From NCBI RefSeq assembly GCF_018069565.1, contig NZ_JAGPNL010000012.1, positions 52,867 to 116,866 on the forward strand: 64,000 bases of DNA, read 5' to 3'. Origin of the DNA: Streptomyces tagetis. GTDB lineage: Bacteria; Actinomycetota; Actinomycetes; Streptomycetales; Streptomycetaceae. Shown here piece by piece: positions 1 to 8,313 of this stretch. Each line of letters begins with the position of its first letter. Position 1 is the stretch's first letter. The notes below the pieces were generated by a model. It had not been told where the DNA came from, did not search any database, and worked only from the letters and a program-made list of their open reading frames with translations. A program made the translations under genes and the position numbers.

Positions 1-635
1 TCGCCGCGGCCCTCGGCGCCGGGCTCGTCGGCATCCTCGCGGCCGGGGCGGTCGGCTCCCGGCTCGGGCGGGCGATGCCGATCGGCGGCGGCACCGTGCT
101 CATCGCCGGGTGCATCGCGGTGAGCGCCGCCGCGACCACCCCGCTCACCTTCGCCGGCGGCGAGATCGCCTGGAACGCCCTCTACCCGGTCGTGCTCTCG
201 TACCTCATCGGGCTCGCCGCCTCGCTCGACCCGCGGGGCCGCTGGGCGGTGCTGGTCGGCTCGGCGTCCTCGCTCGGCGCCGCGGCCGGACCGCTGACCG
301 GCAGCGTGCTCTCTGCGCGGGCCGGGTTCGCCGGCATGGGCCTGGTGCTGGGGGCGGGGCTGCTGCTGGTCGCCGCGCCGATGACCGCCGTCGCCCTGCA
401 CACCGGCGGACGCCGGCTGCTGCTGCCCGGCGCGGTCCGCCGCCGCGGCGGCACCCCGGCGGCCGTGGTCGCCGCGGCCACCGGCACGCCCAGCGGCGCG
501 GTCCCGGAGGTCGGCGCCCCGGAGCAGCCCGTCGTGGAGATCCCCGTCGACACCCCCGCCGCCACCGTGCGGGGCGCCTACGGGACGGCCGGACCCCGGC
601 AGGCGGCGGCCGTACCGGGGTCCGCGGCGGGGTAG
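1..635 (+). CDS. MFS-type transporter, C-terminal part (5' end outside window)
   Basis: The reading frame is open from position 3 and ends at 635, so the start lies left of the window. The visible part has about five hydrophobic segments with small-residue packing (for example VGSASSLGAAAGPLTGSVL), as in the last helices of major facilitator superfamily transporters. A basic loop and an Ala/Pro-rich cytosolic tail follow. Substrate cannot be told from this half. It converges on adenosine deaminase with only about 20 bp between the stops. The family assignment rests on hydrophobicity pattern rather than a signature motif. Confidence 0.7.
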   Translation, partial: AAALGAGLVGILAAGAVGSRLGRAMPIGGGTVLIAGCIAVSAAATTPLTFAGGEIAWNALYPVVLSYLIGLAASLDPRGRWAVLVGSASSLGAAAGPLTGSVLSARAGFAGMGLVLGAGLLLVAAPMTAVALHTGGRRLLLPGAVRRRGGTPAAVVAAATGTPSGAVPEVGAPEQPVVEIPVDTPAATVRGAYGTAGPRQAAAVPGSAAG

Positions 636-654
636 CGACGGCGCTCCGGGCGTC

Positions 655-1671
655 CTACCCCAGGTCGTACGCGGCCACCTCGGCCAGGCAGCGAGCCCGC
701 AGTTCCTCGTCGTCCTCCAGGAAGGAGGCGAGGAAGGAGTTGCGGGCCAGTTCCCGCAGCCGCTCGCCGTCCAGGCCCAGCACCTCGCGCACCGCGTCGA
801 AGGTGTCGCCCACGTAGCCGCCGAAGTACGCCGGGTCGTCGGAGTTGAGCGTGCACATCAGGCCCGCGTCGAGCAGGGCCGGCAGCGGGTGGTCGGCGAG
901 GGTGTCGACGGTGCGCAGCCGCACGTTGGAGAGCGGGCACAGGGTGAGCGGGATGCGTTCCCGCGCCAGCCGCTCGACCAGCGCCGGGTCCTCCAGGCAG
1001 CGCAGCCCGTGGTCGATCCGCTCCACGCCGAGGACGTCCAGCGCCTCGGTGATGTACTCCGGCGGGCCCTCCTCACCGGCGTGCGCGACCCGGCGCAGAC
1101 CGAGCGCGGCGGCGGCCTCGAACACCTCGCGGAACTTCGCCGGGGGGTGCCCGACCTCGGCCGAGTCCAGGCCGACGCCGGTGATGCGGTCCAGGTGGGG
1201 GCGGGCCGCGTCGAGGGTGGCGAGGGCCGACTCGGCGGACTCGTCGCGCAGGAAGCACAGGATGAGGCGGGTGGAGACGCCGTGCCGCTCCCGGCTGGTG
1301 CCCAGCGCCCGCCACAGGCCGTCCACGACCGTGTCCATGCCGACCCCGCGGGCCAGGTGGGCCTGCGGGTCGAAGAAGATCTCCGCGTGGCGCACCCCCT
1401 GGGCGGCGGCGCGGGCGAGGTAGGCGTCGGCGAGGTCGGCGAAGTCCCGCTCGGTGCGCAGGACGGTCATCAGCTCGTAGTACAGGTTCAGGAAGGACTG
1501 GAGGTCCGTGAAGCGGTACGCGTCCCGCAGCGCCTCCGTGTCCGCGTACGGCAGGGACACGTCGTTGCGGGCGGCCAGCTCGAAGGCCAGCTCGGGCTCC
1601 AGGGTGCCTTCGATGTGCAGGTGCAGTTCGGCTTTGGGCAGGGGCATCCGGGCATCGTACGGGTGGTTCAC
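655..1671 (-). CDS. add: adenosine deaminase
   Basis: Zinc enzyme of purine salvage that deaminates adenosine or deoxyadenosine to inosine. The N-terminal metal motif HLHIEG, the later HAGE segment and the C-terminal LNSDDP metal/active-site segment are all present, and the length of about 338 residues is normal. The GTG start used here overlaps the rnz stop (GTGA), suggesting translational coupling. A second start, ATG at 1647 giving MPLPKAELHLH, is nine codons inside and fits the usual family N-terminus equally well. It is the last gene of a leftward group rnz-add. Confidence 0.93.
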   Translation of the reverse strand: MNHPYDARMPLPKAELHLHIEGTLEPELAFELAARNDVSLPYADTEALRDAYRFTDLQSFLNLYYELMTVLRTERDFADLADAYLARAAAQGVRHAEIFFDPQAHLARGVGMDTVVDGLWRALGTSRERHGVSTRLILCFLRDESAESALATLDAARPHLDRITGVGLDSAEVGHPPAKFREVFEAAAALGLRRVAHAGEEGPPEYITEALDVLGVERIDHGLRCLEDPALVERLARERIPLTLCPLSNVRLRTVDTLADHPLPALLDAGLMCTLNSDDPAYFGGYVGDTFDAVREVLGLDGERLRELARNSFLASFLEDDEELRARCLAEVAAYDLG

Positions 1672-2573
1672 CGGCGTTTCGGAACCGGGACCCGGAGCAG
1701 GTCACGGGCGACGGTCAGCTCCCCCTCGTACCCGGCCGCCCGCGCCTGCCGGGCGAACTCCTCCGGGTCGCCGTAGCGCTGGCTGAAGTGCGTCAGCACC
1801 AGGTGCCGCACGCCCGCCTCCCGCGCCACCCCCGCCGCCTGGGCGGCCGTCAGGTGGCCGTGCTCCACGGCGAGTTCCTCGTCCTCGTCGAGGAAGGTCG
1901 ACTCGATGACCAGCAGGTCGCAGCCCTCGGCGAGGGCGTACGCACCCTCGCAGAGCCGGGTGTCCATGACGAACGCGAACCGCTGGCCCCGGCGCACCTC
2001 GCTCACCTCGTCGAGGGTGACGCCGCCGAGCGAGCCCTCCCGCTGGAGCCGTCCCACGTCCGGGCCCCGGATGCCGTACTCGGCGAGCCGCTCCGGCAGC
2101 ATGCGGCGGCCGTCCGGCTCGGTGAGCCGGTAGCCGAAGGACTCCACCGGATGCGACAGCCGCCGCGCCTCGAACGTGTACCCCGCGGTCCGCGCGAGGA
2201 CGCCGTCGGTGTCGACCGGCGCCTCGGTGATCCCGACCGTCTCCCGGTAGGCGGTCGCGTACCGCAGCCGGTCGAAGAAGCGCTGCCCGGAACGCGGGTA
2301 GTGGGCGGTGACGGGGTGCGGCACCCGGTCCAGGTTGATCCGCTGGATCACGCCGGCCAGGCCCAGGCTGTGGTCGCCGTGGAAGTGGGTGACGCAGATC
2401 CGGTTCAGGTCGTGGGCGGCGACCCCGGCGCGCAGCATCTGGCGCTGCGTGCCCTCGCCGGGGTCGAACAGGATGCCCTCGCCGTCCCAGCGCAGCAGGT
2501 AGCCGTTGTGGTTGCGGTGCCGGGTCGGGACCTGGCTGGCGGTGCCGAGGACCACCAGTTCGCGTACGGACAC
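1668..2573 (-). CDS. rnz: ribonuclease Z (tRNA 3' endonuclease)
   Basis: Metallo-beta-lactamase-fold endonuclease that trims the 3' trailer of tRNA precursors. The zinc motif THFHGDH is near residue 62, and MDTRLCEGAYALAEGCDLL followed later by HLT and LTHFSQRY fits the RNase Z second metal ligands. Length 301 residues is typical of the short form. Trimming matters here because the two tRNA-Ala genes in the window do not encode CCA. Start is GTG at 2573; the gene is followed by add with a 4-bp overlap and preceded by the HIT gene 6 bp away. Confidence 0.93.
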   Translation of the reverse strand: MSVRELVVLGTASQVPTRHRNHNGYLLRWDGEGILFDPGEGTQRQMLRAGVAAHDLNRICVTHFHGDHSLGLAGVIQRINLDRVPHPVTAHYPRSGQRFFDRLRYATAYRETVGITEAPVDTDGVLARTAGYTFEARRLSHPVESFGYRLTEPDGRRMLPERLAEYGIRGPDVGRLQREGSLGGVTLDEVSEVRRGQRFAFVMDTRLCEGAYALAEGCDLLVIESTFLDEDEELAVEHGHLTAAQAAGVAREAGVRHLVLTHFSQRYGDPEEFARQARAAGYEGELTVARDLLRVPVPKRR

Positions 2574-2579
2574 GGCGGA

Positions 2580-2933
2580 CTACCCGGGGGGCCATTCCAG
2601 GCCGCGGCCACCGAGGACGTGCGCGTGCGCGTGCCACACCGTCTGGCCCGCGCCGCTGCCGGTATTGAAGACGACCCGGTAGCTCTCCAGCTTCTCCTCG
2701 TCGGCGACGGCCTGCGTCTCGCGCAGCACGTCCGCGGCGACCTCGGGCGCGGCGGCGGCCAGCGCGGCGGCGTCCCGGTGGTGGGCCTTCGGGATCACCA
2801 GGATGTGCGTGGGCGCCTGCGGGTTGATGTCCCGGAAGGCGACGGTCGTCTCCGTCTCGCGGACGATGGTCGCCGGGATCGTCCCCGAGACGATCTTGCA
2901 GAACAGGCAGTCGTCCTGCGGTTCCCCTGCCAT
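2580..2933 (-). CDS. HIT (histidine triad) family hydrolase
   Basis: A 117-residue histidine-triad protein. The N-terminal CLFCKIVSG zinc-binding Cys pair and the catalytic triad HAHAH (in VWHAHAHVLGG) identify a nucleoside phosphoramidase or dinucleotide-hydrolase-type HIT protein. The ATG at 2933 is chosen because a strong ribosome site, GAGGAGGG, lies just upstream; the open frame continues far upstream only because it shadows the tricorn gene. It sits between the tricorn gene (53 bp) and rnz (6 bp) on the same strand, so co-transcription is likely. Confidence 0.9.
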   Translation of the reverse strand: MAGEPQDDCLFCKIVSGTIPATIVRETETTVAFRDINPQAPTHILVIPKAHHRDAAALAAAAPEVAADVLRETQAVADEEKLESYRVVFNTGSGAGQTVWHAHAHVLGGRGLEWPPG

Positions 2934-2986
2934 GGGGCCCTCCTCACGCCGGTGATCTTCCACCGGCATCGTATCGACCGGCCGGG

Positions 2987-5900
2987 TCACTGTGTCCCCG
3001 GCAGGCTCGGCGGGGTCTTCGCCGGGGTCTCCTCCAGGGCGGCGAGCGCGATCCGGACCGCCTCGTCGAGCTGCGGGTCGCGGCCCGCCGCGTGGTCCTG
3101 CGGGCGCTGCTCGACCTCGACGTCCGGGTCGACGCCGTGGTTCTCCACGCCCCAGCCGTAACCCTCCAGCCAGAACGCGTACTTGGGCTGCGTGATCAGC
3201 GTCCCGTCGACCAGCCGGTAGCGGCTGTCGATGCCGACGACCCCGCCCCAGGTGCGGGTGCCGACGACCGGGCCGATACCGAGCGCCTTGATCGCCGCGT
3301 TGACGATGTCGCCGTCGGAACCGGAGAACTCGTTGGCGACCGCCACGACCGGCCCGCGCGGGGCGTCCTGCGGGTAACTCACCGGCCGCATGCCGCGCGG
3401 CAGGTCCCAGCCGACGATCCGCCGCGCCAGCTTCTCCACCACCAACTGCGAGGTGTGGCCGCCGCGGTTCTCCCGCACGTCGACGACGAGGCCCTCCCGG
3501 GTCACCTCCACCCGCAGGTCCCGGTGGAGCTGCGCCCAGCCCGAGCCGACCATGTCGGGCACGTGCAGATAGCCCAGCCGCCCGCCCGAACGCTCCCGTA
3601 CGTACGCGCGCCGGTCCGCGACCCACGCGTGGTAGCGCAGCGGTTCCTCGTCGGCGAGGGGGACGACGACCGCGTGCCGCGGCTCGCCGCCGCCGGCCGG
3701 GGAGACGGTCAGCTCGACCGGTTTGCCGGCCGTGCCCACCAGCAGCGGCCCCGGACCGGTGACCGGGTCGACGGGCACCCCGGCCACCGCCACGATCGCG
3801 TCCCCCGCCCGCACGGCCACGCCCGGCGCGGCCAGCGGCGAACGGGCCTCGGGGTCGGAGGTCTCCGAGGGCAGGATGCGGTCGATGCGCCAGGCGCCGT
3901 CCTCGTGCCGGGACAGGTCGGCGCCGAGGAGTCCCTGCGCGCTGCCGCCGGGCCCGCCGCGCGGGGTGACGTAGGCGTGCGAGGTGCCGAGTTCGCCGTG
4001 CACCTCCCACAGCAGGTCGACGAGGTCGTCGTGGGTGGCGAGGCGCTCCAGGACGGGCCGGTAGCGGTCGAGGACGCCGTCCCAGTCGACGCCGTTCATG
4101 TCCGGGCGCCAGAAGTTGTCCCGCATGACGCGGCCGGTCTCGTCGAACATCTGCCGCCACTCCGCGGCCGGGTCGACGGTCTGCCGGACACGGGCCAGGT
4201 CCACGGTGATGTTGGTGTCGCTGTCCTCGTCGCCGGAGGCCCGCCGGTCGCTGGGCACCACCTTGAGCCGCCCGTCGGTCCACATCAGCACCCGTTTGCC
4301 GTCGCCGCTGACCTCGAAGTGGTCGGCGTCGCCCGCCAGATGCTCGACCCGCTGCTGGGCGAGGTCGTAACGCTCCAGCTCGGTGCCGGGCTCCGGCTCG
4401 TCGGGGGTGGCGCGGGAGGCGCCGAGGACCCCGGTGACCGGGTGGCGCAGCCACAGCACGCCGTCCTTGGCGGCGCGCAGCCGGGAGTACCGGGCGGCCT
4501 CCACCGGGAAGGGCACGATGCGGTCGGCGAGGCCCTCCAGGTCGATGCGGGTGGCCGGGGTGCCCTCGCTGTCCGGGGTCTCCTCGCGGTCCGGCGTCTC
4601 GAAGGGCCTCCCGTGCCGCTGCGGCCCGAACGGCGACGGCGTGGTCGCCGCCAGCGTGATCAGGTACGGGCGGGCCGCCTCCACGAACGCCAGGTCGAAG
4701 ACGTGCTCGTCGTAGACCGGGTCGAAGGACCGGGTGGACAGGAACGCCAGGTGCTTCCCGTCCAGCGTGAACGCCGGCGCGTAGTCCCGGAACCGCAGCG
4801 GGGTCGCCTCCGTCACCGACAGGTCGGTGGTGTTGGCCAGCTTCAACTGCCGCAGCGGGTCGGGGCCGGGGTGGGACCAGGCGAGCCACGCCGAGTCCGG
4901 CGAGAACACCAGCCCGGAGACGTCGCCGTCCTCACTGCGGTCCACCTCGCGGACCTCTCCGCTCTCCCGCTCGACGAAGAGCACCCGCCCGTCGTGCGAG
5001 GCGACCGCGGCCCGGCTGCCGTCCGGCGCCACGGCGAGCGCCAGGACCCGGCCCAGCCGGCCCACGGCCAGCCGGCGCGGGGTGGCGCCGGGCGCGAGAC
5101 CGGTGGCGGGCGCGAACTCCAGGGCGTCCTCGCCCTCGGCGTCCGTCACCCACACCACCCACTCCTCGCCGTCGGCGCGGAACGTACGCGGCAGCCGGGC
5201 GCGCACGCCGGGGTGCACGGCGAGCGCGCGGGCGGGCCCGTTGCGGTGGGTGACCCAGTGCACGCCCCCGCGCACGGCGACCGCGCTGCCCCGCGCCGTG
5301 TGGTCGGGGGAGGCGGAGCCGAACCAGCGGGCCGCGTTCACCGGGAACGGCTGGAGGTCGACCCGCGGCCCGCCGAGCCGGATCTCCAGCCGGCGCGGCT
5401 CGGCCCCGTCCAGGTCGTCCAGCGTCCACAGTTCGCCGGCGCTGGAGTAGACGACGCGGGTGCCGTCGGTGGCGGCGTGCCGGGCGTAGAAACCGCCGAG
5501 CGGCGTGTGCCGGCGCAGGTCGCCGCCGTCGGCGAGGGAGGAGTAGAGGGCGCCGGTGCCCTCGTGGTCGGAGAGGAACGCGATCCGCTCCCCCACCCAG
5601 AGGGGGTACTCGATGTTCCCGTCGATCTCCTCGTGCAGCCGGACGAACTCGCCGTCGTCCCGCGCGTCGATCCACAGCTTTCCGGCCGTGCCGCCCCGGT
5701 ACCGCTTCCACCAGGCGGCCTCCCGGCCCATCGGCACGGAGAGCAGCACGGTGTGCGGACCGTGGACCACATCGCCGACCGGCCCGTACGGAAGGGTCCG
5801 CGCCGGTCCGCCGTCGAGCGGGACGGCCCGCGCCCAGGTGCGGCGCAGACTGGCCTGGCCGTGGGAGCTGAGGGCCAGGACCTCCCCCTCGGGGGTCCAG

Positions 5901-6190
5901 CCGCGGACCTGGGTCTTGGCGCTTCCCCAGTGGGTGAGGCGGGTGGCGGGGCCGCCGTCGACGGGTGCGGTGTGCACCTCGGGGGCCCCGTCCCGGGTGG
6001 AGGTCCAGGCGACGGTGGTGCCGTCGGGGGCGATCCGGGGGTGGTTCACCGGCATGTTGTCGGCGCTGACCCGCCAGGCCCGGCCACCGTCGAGCGGGGC
6101 CAGCCAGACATCGTCCTCGGCGGTGAAGGCGACCAACTCGCCGTGCGGGTGCGGAAAGCGGAGGTATGCAGGCGCTGCGGGCTGTGTCAC
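2987..6190 (-). CDS. tricorn protease homologue (S41 family peptidase)
   Basis: Cytosolic carboxy-type peptidase that in archaea degrades proteasome products into small peptides. The 1067 residues show the family order: an N-terminal beta-propeller rich in WLAPLDGG/PDG repeats (about 1-640), an alpha/beta segment with the GTSHAY motif near 735 (catalytic Ser-His of tricorn), a PDZ-like section, and the nucleophile region EFSGSDGD near 955 followed by GTRTWGGVVG. No signal peptide. Start is GTG at 6190 with GAAGG upstream; it overlaps the end of one frame of the upstream lipoprotein gene by 4 bp. Streptomycetes are known to carry tricorn together with the 20S proteasome. Confidence 0.92.
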   Translation of the reverse strand: MTQPAAPAYLRFPHPHGELVAFTAEDDVWLAPLDGGRAWRVSADNMPVNHPRIAPDGTTVAWTSTRDGAPEVHTAPVDGGPATRLTHWGSAKTQVRGWTPEGEVLALSSHGQASLRRTWARAVPLDGGPARTLPYGPVGDVVHGPHTVLLSVPMGREAAWWKRYRGGTAGKLWIDARDDGEFVRLHEEIDGNIEYPLWVGERIAFLSDHEGTGALYSSLADGGDLRRHTPLGGFYARHAATDGTRVVYSSAGELWTLDDLDGAEPRRLEIRLGGPRVDLQPFPVNAARWFGSASPDHTARGSAVAVRGGVHWVTHRNGPARALAVHPGVRARLPRTFRADGEEWVVWVTDAEGEDALEFAPATGLAPGATPRRLAVGRLGRVLALAVAPDGSRAAVASHDGRVLFVERESGEVREVDRSEDGDVSGLVFSPDSAWLAWSHPGPDPLRQLKLANTTDLSVTEATPLRFRDYAPAFTLDGKHLAFLSTRSFDPVYDEHVFDLAFVEAARPYLITLAATTPSPFGPQRHGRPFETPDREETPDSEGTPATRIDLEGLADRIVPFPVEAARYSRLRAAKDGVLWLRHPVTGVLGASRATPDEPEPGTELERYDLAQQRVEHLAGDADHFEVSGDGKRVLMWTDGRLKVVPSDRRASGDEDSDTNITVDLARVRQTVDPAAEWRQMFDETGRVMRDNFWRPDMNGVDWDGVLDRYRPVLERLATHDDLVDLLWEVHGELGTSHAYVTPRGGPGGSAQGLLGADLSRHEDGAWRIDRILPSETSDPEARSPLAAPGVAVRAGDAIVAVAGVPVDPVTGPGPLLVGTAGKPVELTVSPAGGGEPRHAVVVPLADEEPLRYHAWVADRRAYVRERSGGRLGYLHVPDMVGSGWAQLHRDLRVEVTREGLVVDVRENRGGHTSQLVVEKLARRIVGWDLPRGMRPVSYPQDAPRGPVVAVANEFSGSDGDIVNAAIKALGIGPVVGTRTWGGVVGIDSRYRLVDGTLITQPKYAFWLEGYGWGVENHGVDPDVEVEQRPQDHAAGRDPQLDEAVRIALAALEETPAKTPPSLPGTQ

Positions 6191-7056
6191 GCCTTCAGCC
6201 TACGCAGGGGCGGGGCCTCGCGGACAGGGGTTTGGATCACTTGCCCGGCGGGCGGGGCGGGGTCGGCTACTTGCCCTCGGCGGGGCGGCAGAGGGGGTCC
6301 CCGGGGCACCAGAGGGTGCGGGTCACGGTGGGGGTGGGGGTGGGGGTTGGAGTTGGGGTGAGGGTTGGGGCAGGGCCGGAGGTGGGGGTGTAGGCGGGGG
6401 TGTAGGCGAGGGGTGGGGTGGGGTGGGGGGCTCCAGGTGAGGGCTGGGGGTTGTTGGGCTGGAGGTTGTGGGGCCTGGGGTTGTTGGGCCGGCGGGGCGG
6501 GTGGGGCGGTGGTGGCGTCGCAGTCGCCGAGCCCGGCGACGCGGAACAGCCGCTCGCCGCCCACCTCGGCGCTCAGGTCCCCGCGGACGCAGACGCCGTC
6601 GACCACGCGGGTCACCTGCCCGGAGACGGTGATGTCCCGCCCGTCGCCGGTCCGGCCCCGGCAGTCGACGGAGGCGGCGGCCCGCTCACCGGCGGGGGTG
6701 CTCGCGCCGGTGCCGTCCTGGGCGATGGTGTCCTGGGCGGTGGTGTCCTGGGCGGTGGCGGTGCAGCTCAGCCACCGCACGTCGGCCTGCTGCCGGTCGA
6801 GTTCACGGGTCACGGTGCGGTCGGTGGTGTACGCGACGGAGGCCGAGCCGAGCCCGCCGGGGTCGCAGGCGGACAGCGTGACGGCGACGACCCCGCAGAG
6901 CACGGCGACGACCGGTGCGTGCCGCAGCCCGCGCGGGGGCTCTTGAGGGGCTGTCGGGTGCGGGGGGTGTGGTGGGCGCGGTGGGCGCGGTGGGCGCAGG
7001 GGGCGGGCTGCGGGTGCCGCAGGTGCCGCGTACTGAATCCGTCTTAATGCCCTCAT
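6187..7056 (-). CDS. putative lipoprotein, 3' end probably frameshifted
   Basis: Secreted lipoprotein of unknown function. A hydrophobic segment (VVAVLCGVVAVTLSAC) ends in a lipobox with the lipidated Cys, preceded by an odd Pro/Arg-rich stretch, so the true start (ATG 7056, ATG 7119 or further inside) is uncertain. The globular part (about 100 residues, with TAQDT repeats and several Cys) ends in a Pro/Gln-rich tail. The open frame then runs as His-Pro-rich nonsense to 6187. One base difference in the C-run near 6420 would switch it to a frame reading Thr-Pro repeats, then TVTRTLWCPGDPLCRPAEGK and a stop at 6267. That ending looks far more protein-like. The gene lies directly upstream of tricorn. 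Confidence 0.6.
   Translation of the reverse strand: MRALRRIQYAAPAAPAARPLRPPRPPRPPHPPHPTAPQEPPRGLRHAPVVAVLCGVVAVTLSACDPGGLGSASVAYTTDRTVTRELDRQQADVRWLSCTATAQDTTAQDTIAQDGTGASTPAGERAAASVDCRGRTGDGRDITVSGQVTRVVDGVCVRGDLSAEVGGERLFRVAGLGDCDATTAPPAPPAQQPQAPQPPAQQPPALTWSPPPHPTPRLHPRLHPHLRPCPNPHPNSNPHPHPHRDPHPLVPRGPPLPPRRGQVADPAPPAGQVIQTPVREAPPLRRLKA
6326..6362. repeat. G-rich simple repeat in lipoprotein 3' region
   Basis: Runs of four to five G separated by single T (GGGGGT units) on the + strand, encoding Thr-Pro repeats on the - strand in the alternative frame. Such runs can form G-quadruplexes and are prone to slippage, which bears on the apparent frameshift in this gene. Confidence 0.6.
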
Positions 7057-7143
7057 GACAGGACAGAATGCCAGCGGCGCGGGGCGCGACGGTAGGGCGC
7101 GCGTGGCGGGCCGCTTCACGCCGGGTGCGCGTGCCGGCTCCGG

Positions 7144-7186
7144 GGTGCGGGTGGGGGTGGGGGCGGGGGTGGGGGTGGGGGTGGGC
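7144..7186. repeat. GGGGGT simple repeat upstream of lipoprotein gene
   Basis: Seven G-runs of three to five bases separated by T or C on the + strand, about 90 bp before the lipoprotein start. The pattern fits an intramolecular G-quadruplex on the non-template strand. No gene is seen in it. Confidence 0.65.
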
Positions 7187-7197
7187 CGAGGCTAGGT

Positions 7198-7575
7198 GTG
7201 AGCGGCGCTCACAGGCGCGACGGGTGGGGCGGTGGCGGTCGGTGTGAACTGGTGGTGGCGTGAATCGAGTTCACAGGCTCGGCGAGAGAGAGGTGGTGTC
7301 ACGCGCGGGGCGAGGCCGAGACCACTGCCGGTGTGAGCGGCGCTCACAGGCAAACCGCCCACGTGAAGCGTCATCAGCCACCCTCAGCTACGACAACGCC
7401 ACATGCGCCGCACCCACCGCCCACCGTTCACACCCACAAGTCGCCGTGAACCCCGCTCACAACCCCGCCGCGTGAACCCCGCTCACACCCCCACCGCGTA
7501 AACGCCGCTCATACCCCCACCGCGTAAACGCCGCTCATACCCCCACCGCGTGAACCCCGTTCACACGCCCCACCG
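7198..7575. repeat. array of GTGARC-N3-GYTCAC dyads with a 26-bp tandem repeat
   Basis: Eight 15-bp near-palindromes occur in this gap: starts at 7198, 7260, 7333, 7446, 7472, 7498, 7524 and 7550. Forms include GTGAGCGGCGCTCAC, GTGAATCGAGTTCAC, GTGAACCCCGCTCAC and GTAAACGCCGCTCAT. The last five are exactly 26 bp apart, making a tandem array of about 130 bp. The final dyad contains the rsmE stop codon. No convincing ORF lies in 7057-7560. The array is upstream of the leftward lipoprotein-tricorn genes, so it could be a multi-site operator or simply an amplified repeat. Confidence 0.85.
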
Positions 7576-8313
7576 CCCCGTCCGGGTCAACAGGGCCGCC
7601 GTCGCCGCCGTGCCCGCCGTGGAGGTACGCAGGACCGTCCGCCCCAGCCGGTACGGCCGCGCCCCCGCCTCCGCGAACCGGGCCAGTTCCTCCGGCGACA
7701 CCCCGCCCTCGGGCCCCACGACCAGGACGATCTCCCCGGCCTCGGGAAGTTCCGCGCCGGCCAGCGGAGCGTCCCCGCTCTCGTGGAGCACCCCCGCGAA
7801 GTCCGCCCCGGCGAGGAGCGCGGCGACCTCCTTGGTCGTCGCCGCGTCCGCGACCTCGGGGAAACGGACCCGGCGGGACTGCTTGCCGGCCTCCCGGGCG
7901 GTGGCCCGCCACTTGGCGAGGGCCTTCAGGCCGCGGTCGCCCCGCCACTGCGTGACGCAGCGCGACGCGGCCCAGGGCACGATCGCGTCGACGCCGACCT
8001 CCGTCATGGTCTCGACGGCGACTTCGCCGCGGTCTCCCTTGGGGAGGGCCTGGACGACGGTGACGCGGGGCCGCTCGCCGGGCTCCTCGCGCACGGGCGC
8101 CAACTCCCCGACGACGAGGCGGTCCTTGCCCTCGGCGGCGCTCACCACGCCCTCGGTCCAGCGTCCGCGTCCGTCGGTGAGGACGACGGCCTCGCCGGGC
8201 CGCAGCCGTTTCACGGAGACCGCGTGCCGGCCCTCGGGGCCGTCGAGGACGTACTCCCCGCCGCCCGGTTCCCCCGGGGCGAGGGTGTCGACCACGAACA
8301 CCGGTGCCGTCAT
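7561..8313 (-). CDS. rsmE: 16S rRNA (uracil1498-N3)-methyltransferase
   Basis: SPOUT-class methyltransferase that modifies U1498 of 16S rRNA. The PUA-like N-terminus (EYVLDGPEGRHAVSVKRLRPGE) and the knotted SAM-binding part with VVGPEGGVSPEEL and GRTVLRTSTAGTAA are diagnostic. Length 250 residues is normal. ATG at 8313 is chosen although the frame extends upstream, because it overlaps the stop of the upstream gene as ATGA. The stop codon falls within the last dyad of the intergenic array. Confidence 0.93.
   Translation of the reverse strand: MTAPVFVVDTLAPGEPGGGEYVLDGPEGRHAVSVKRLRPGEAVVLTDGRGRWTEGVVSAAEGKDRLVVGELAPVREEPGERPRVTVVQALPKGDRGEVAVETMTEVGVDAIVPWAASRCVTQWRGDRGLKALAKWRATAREAGKQSRRVRFPEVADAATTKEVAALLAGADFAGVLHESGDAPLAGAELPEAGEIVLVVGPEGGVSPEELARFAEAGARPYRLGRTVLRTSTAGTAATAALLTRTGRWGV

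Noticed and set aside
3092..6361. 1089-codon open frame on the + strand opposite tricorn
   Set aside because: It is a shadow of the third-position GC bias; its translation is Arg/Gly/Val-biased with no domain, while the - strand frame is a full tricorn protein.
7192..7475. 60- to 71-codon frames in the dyad array
   Set aside because: They run through the repeats, have no ribosome sites, and code for biased sequence.
7198..7564. LexA (SOS) boxes
   Set aside because: The dyads have GAAC-N3-GTTC-like spacing, whereas the actinobacterial LexA box is GAAC-N4-GTTC, and several copies are not symmetrical at those bases.
7446..7575. CRISPR-like 26-bp periodic array
   Set aside because: There are no unique spacers; the whole unit is repeated and no cas genes are near.
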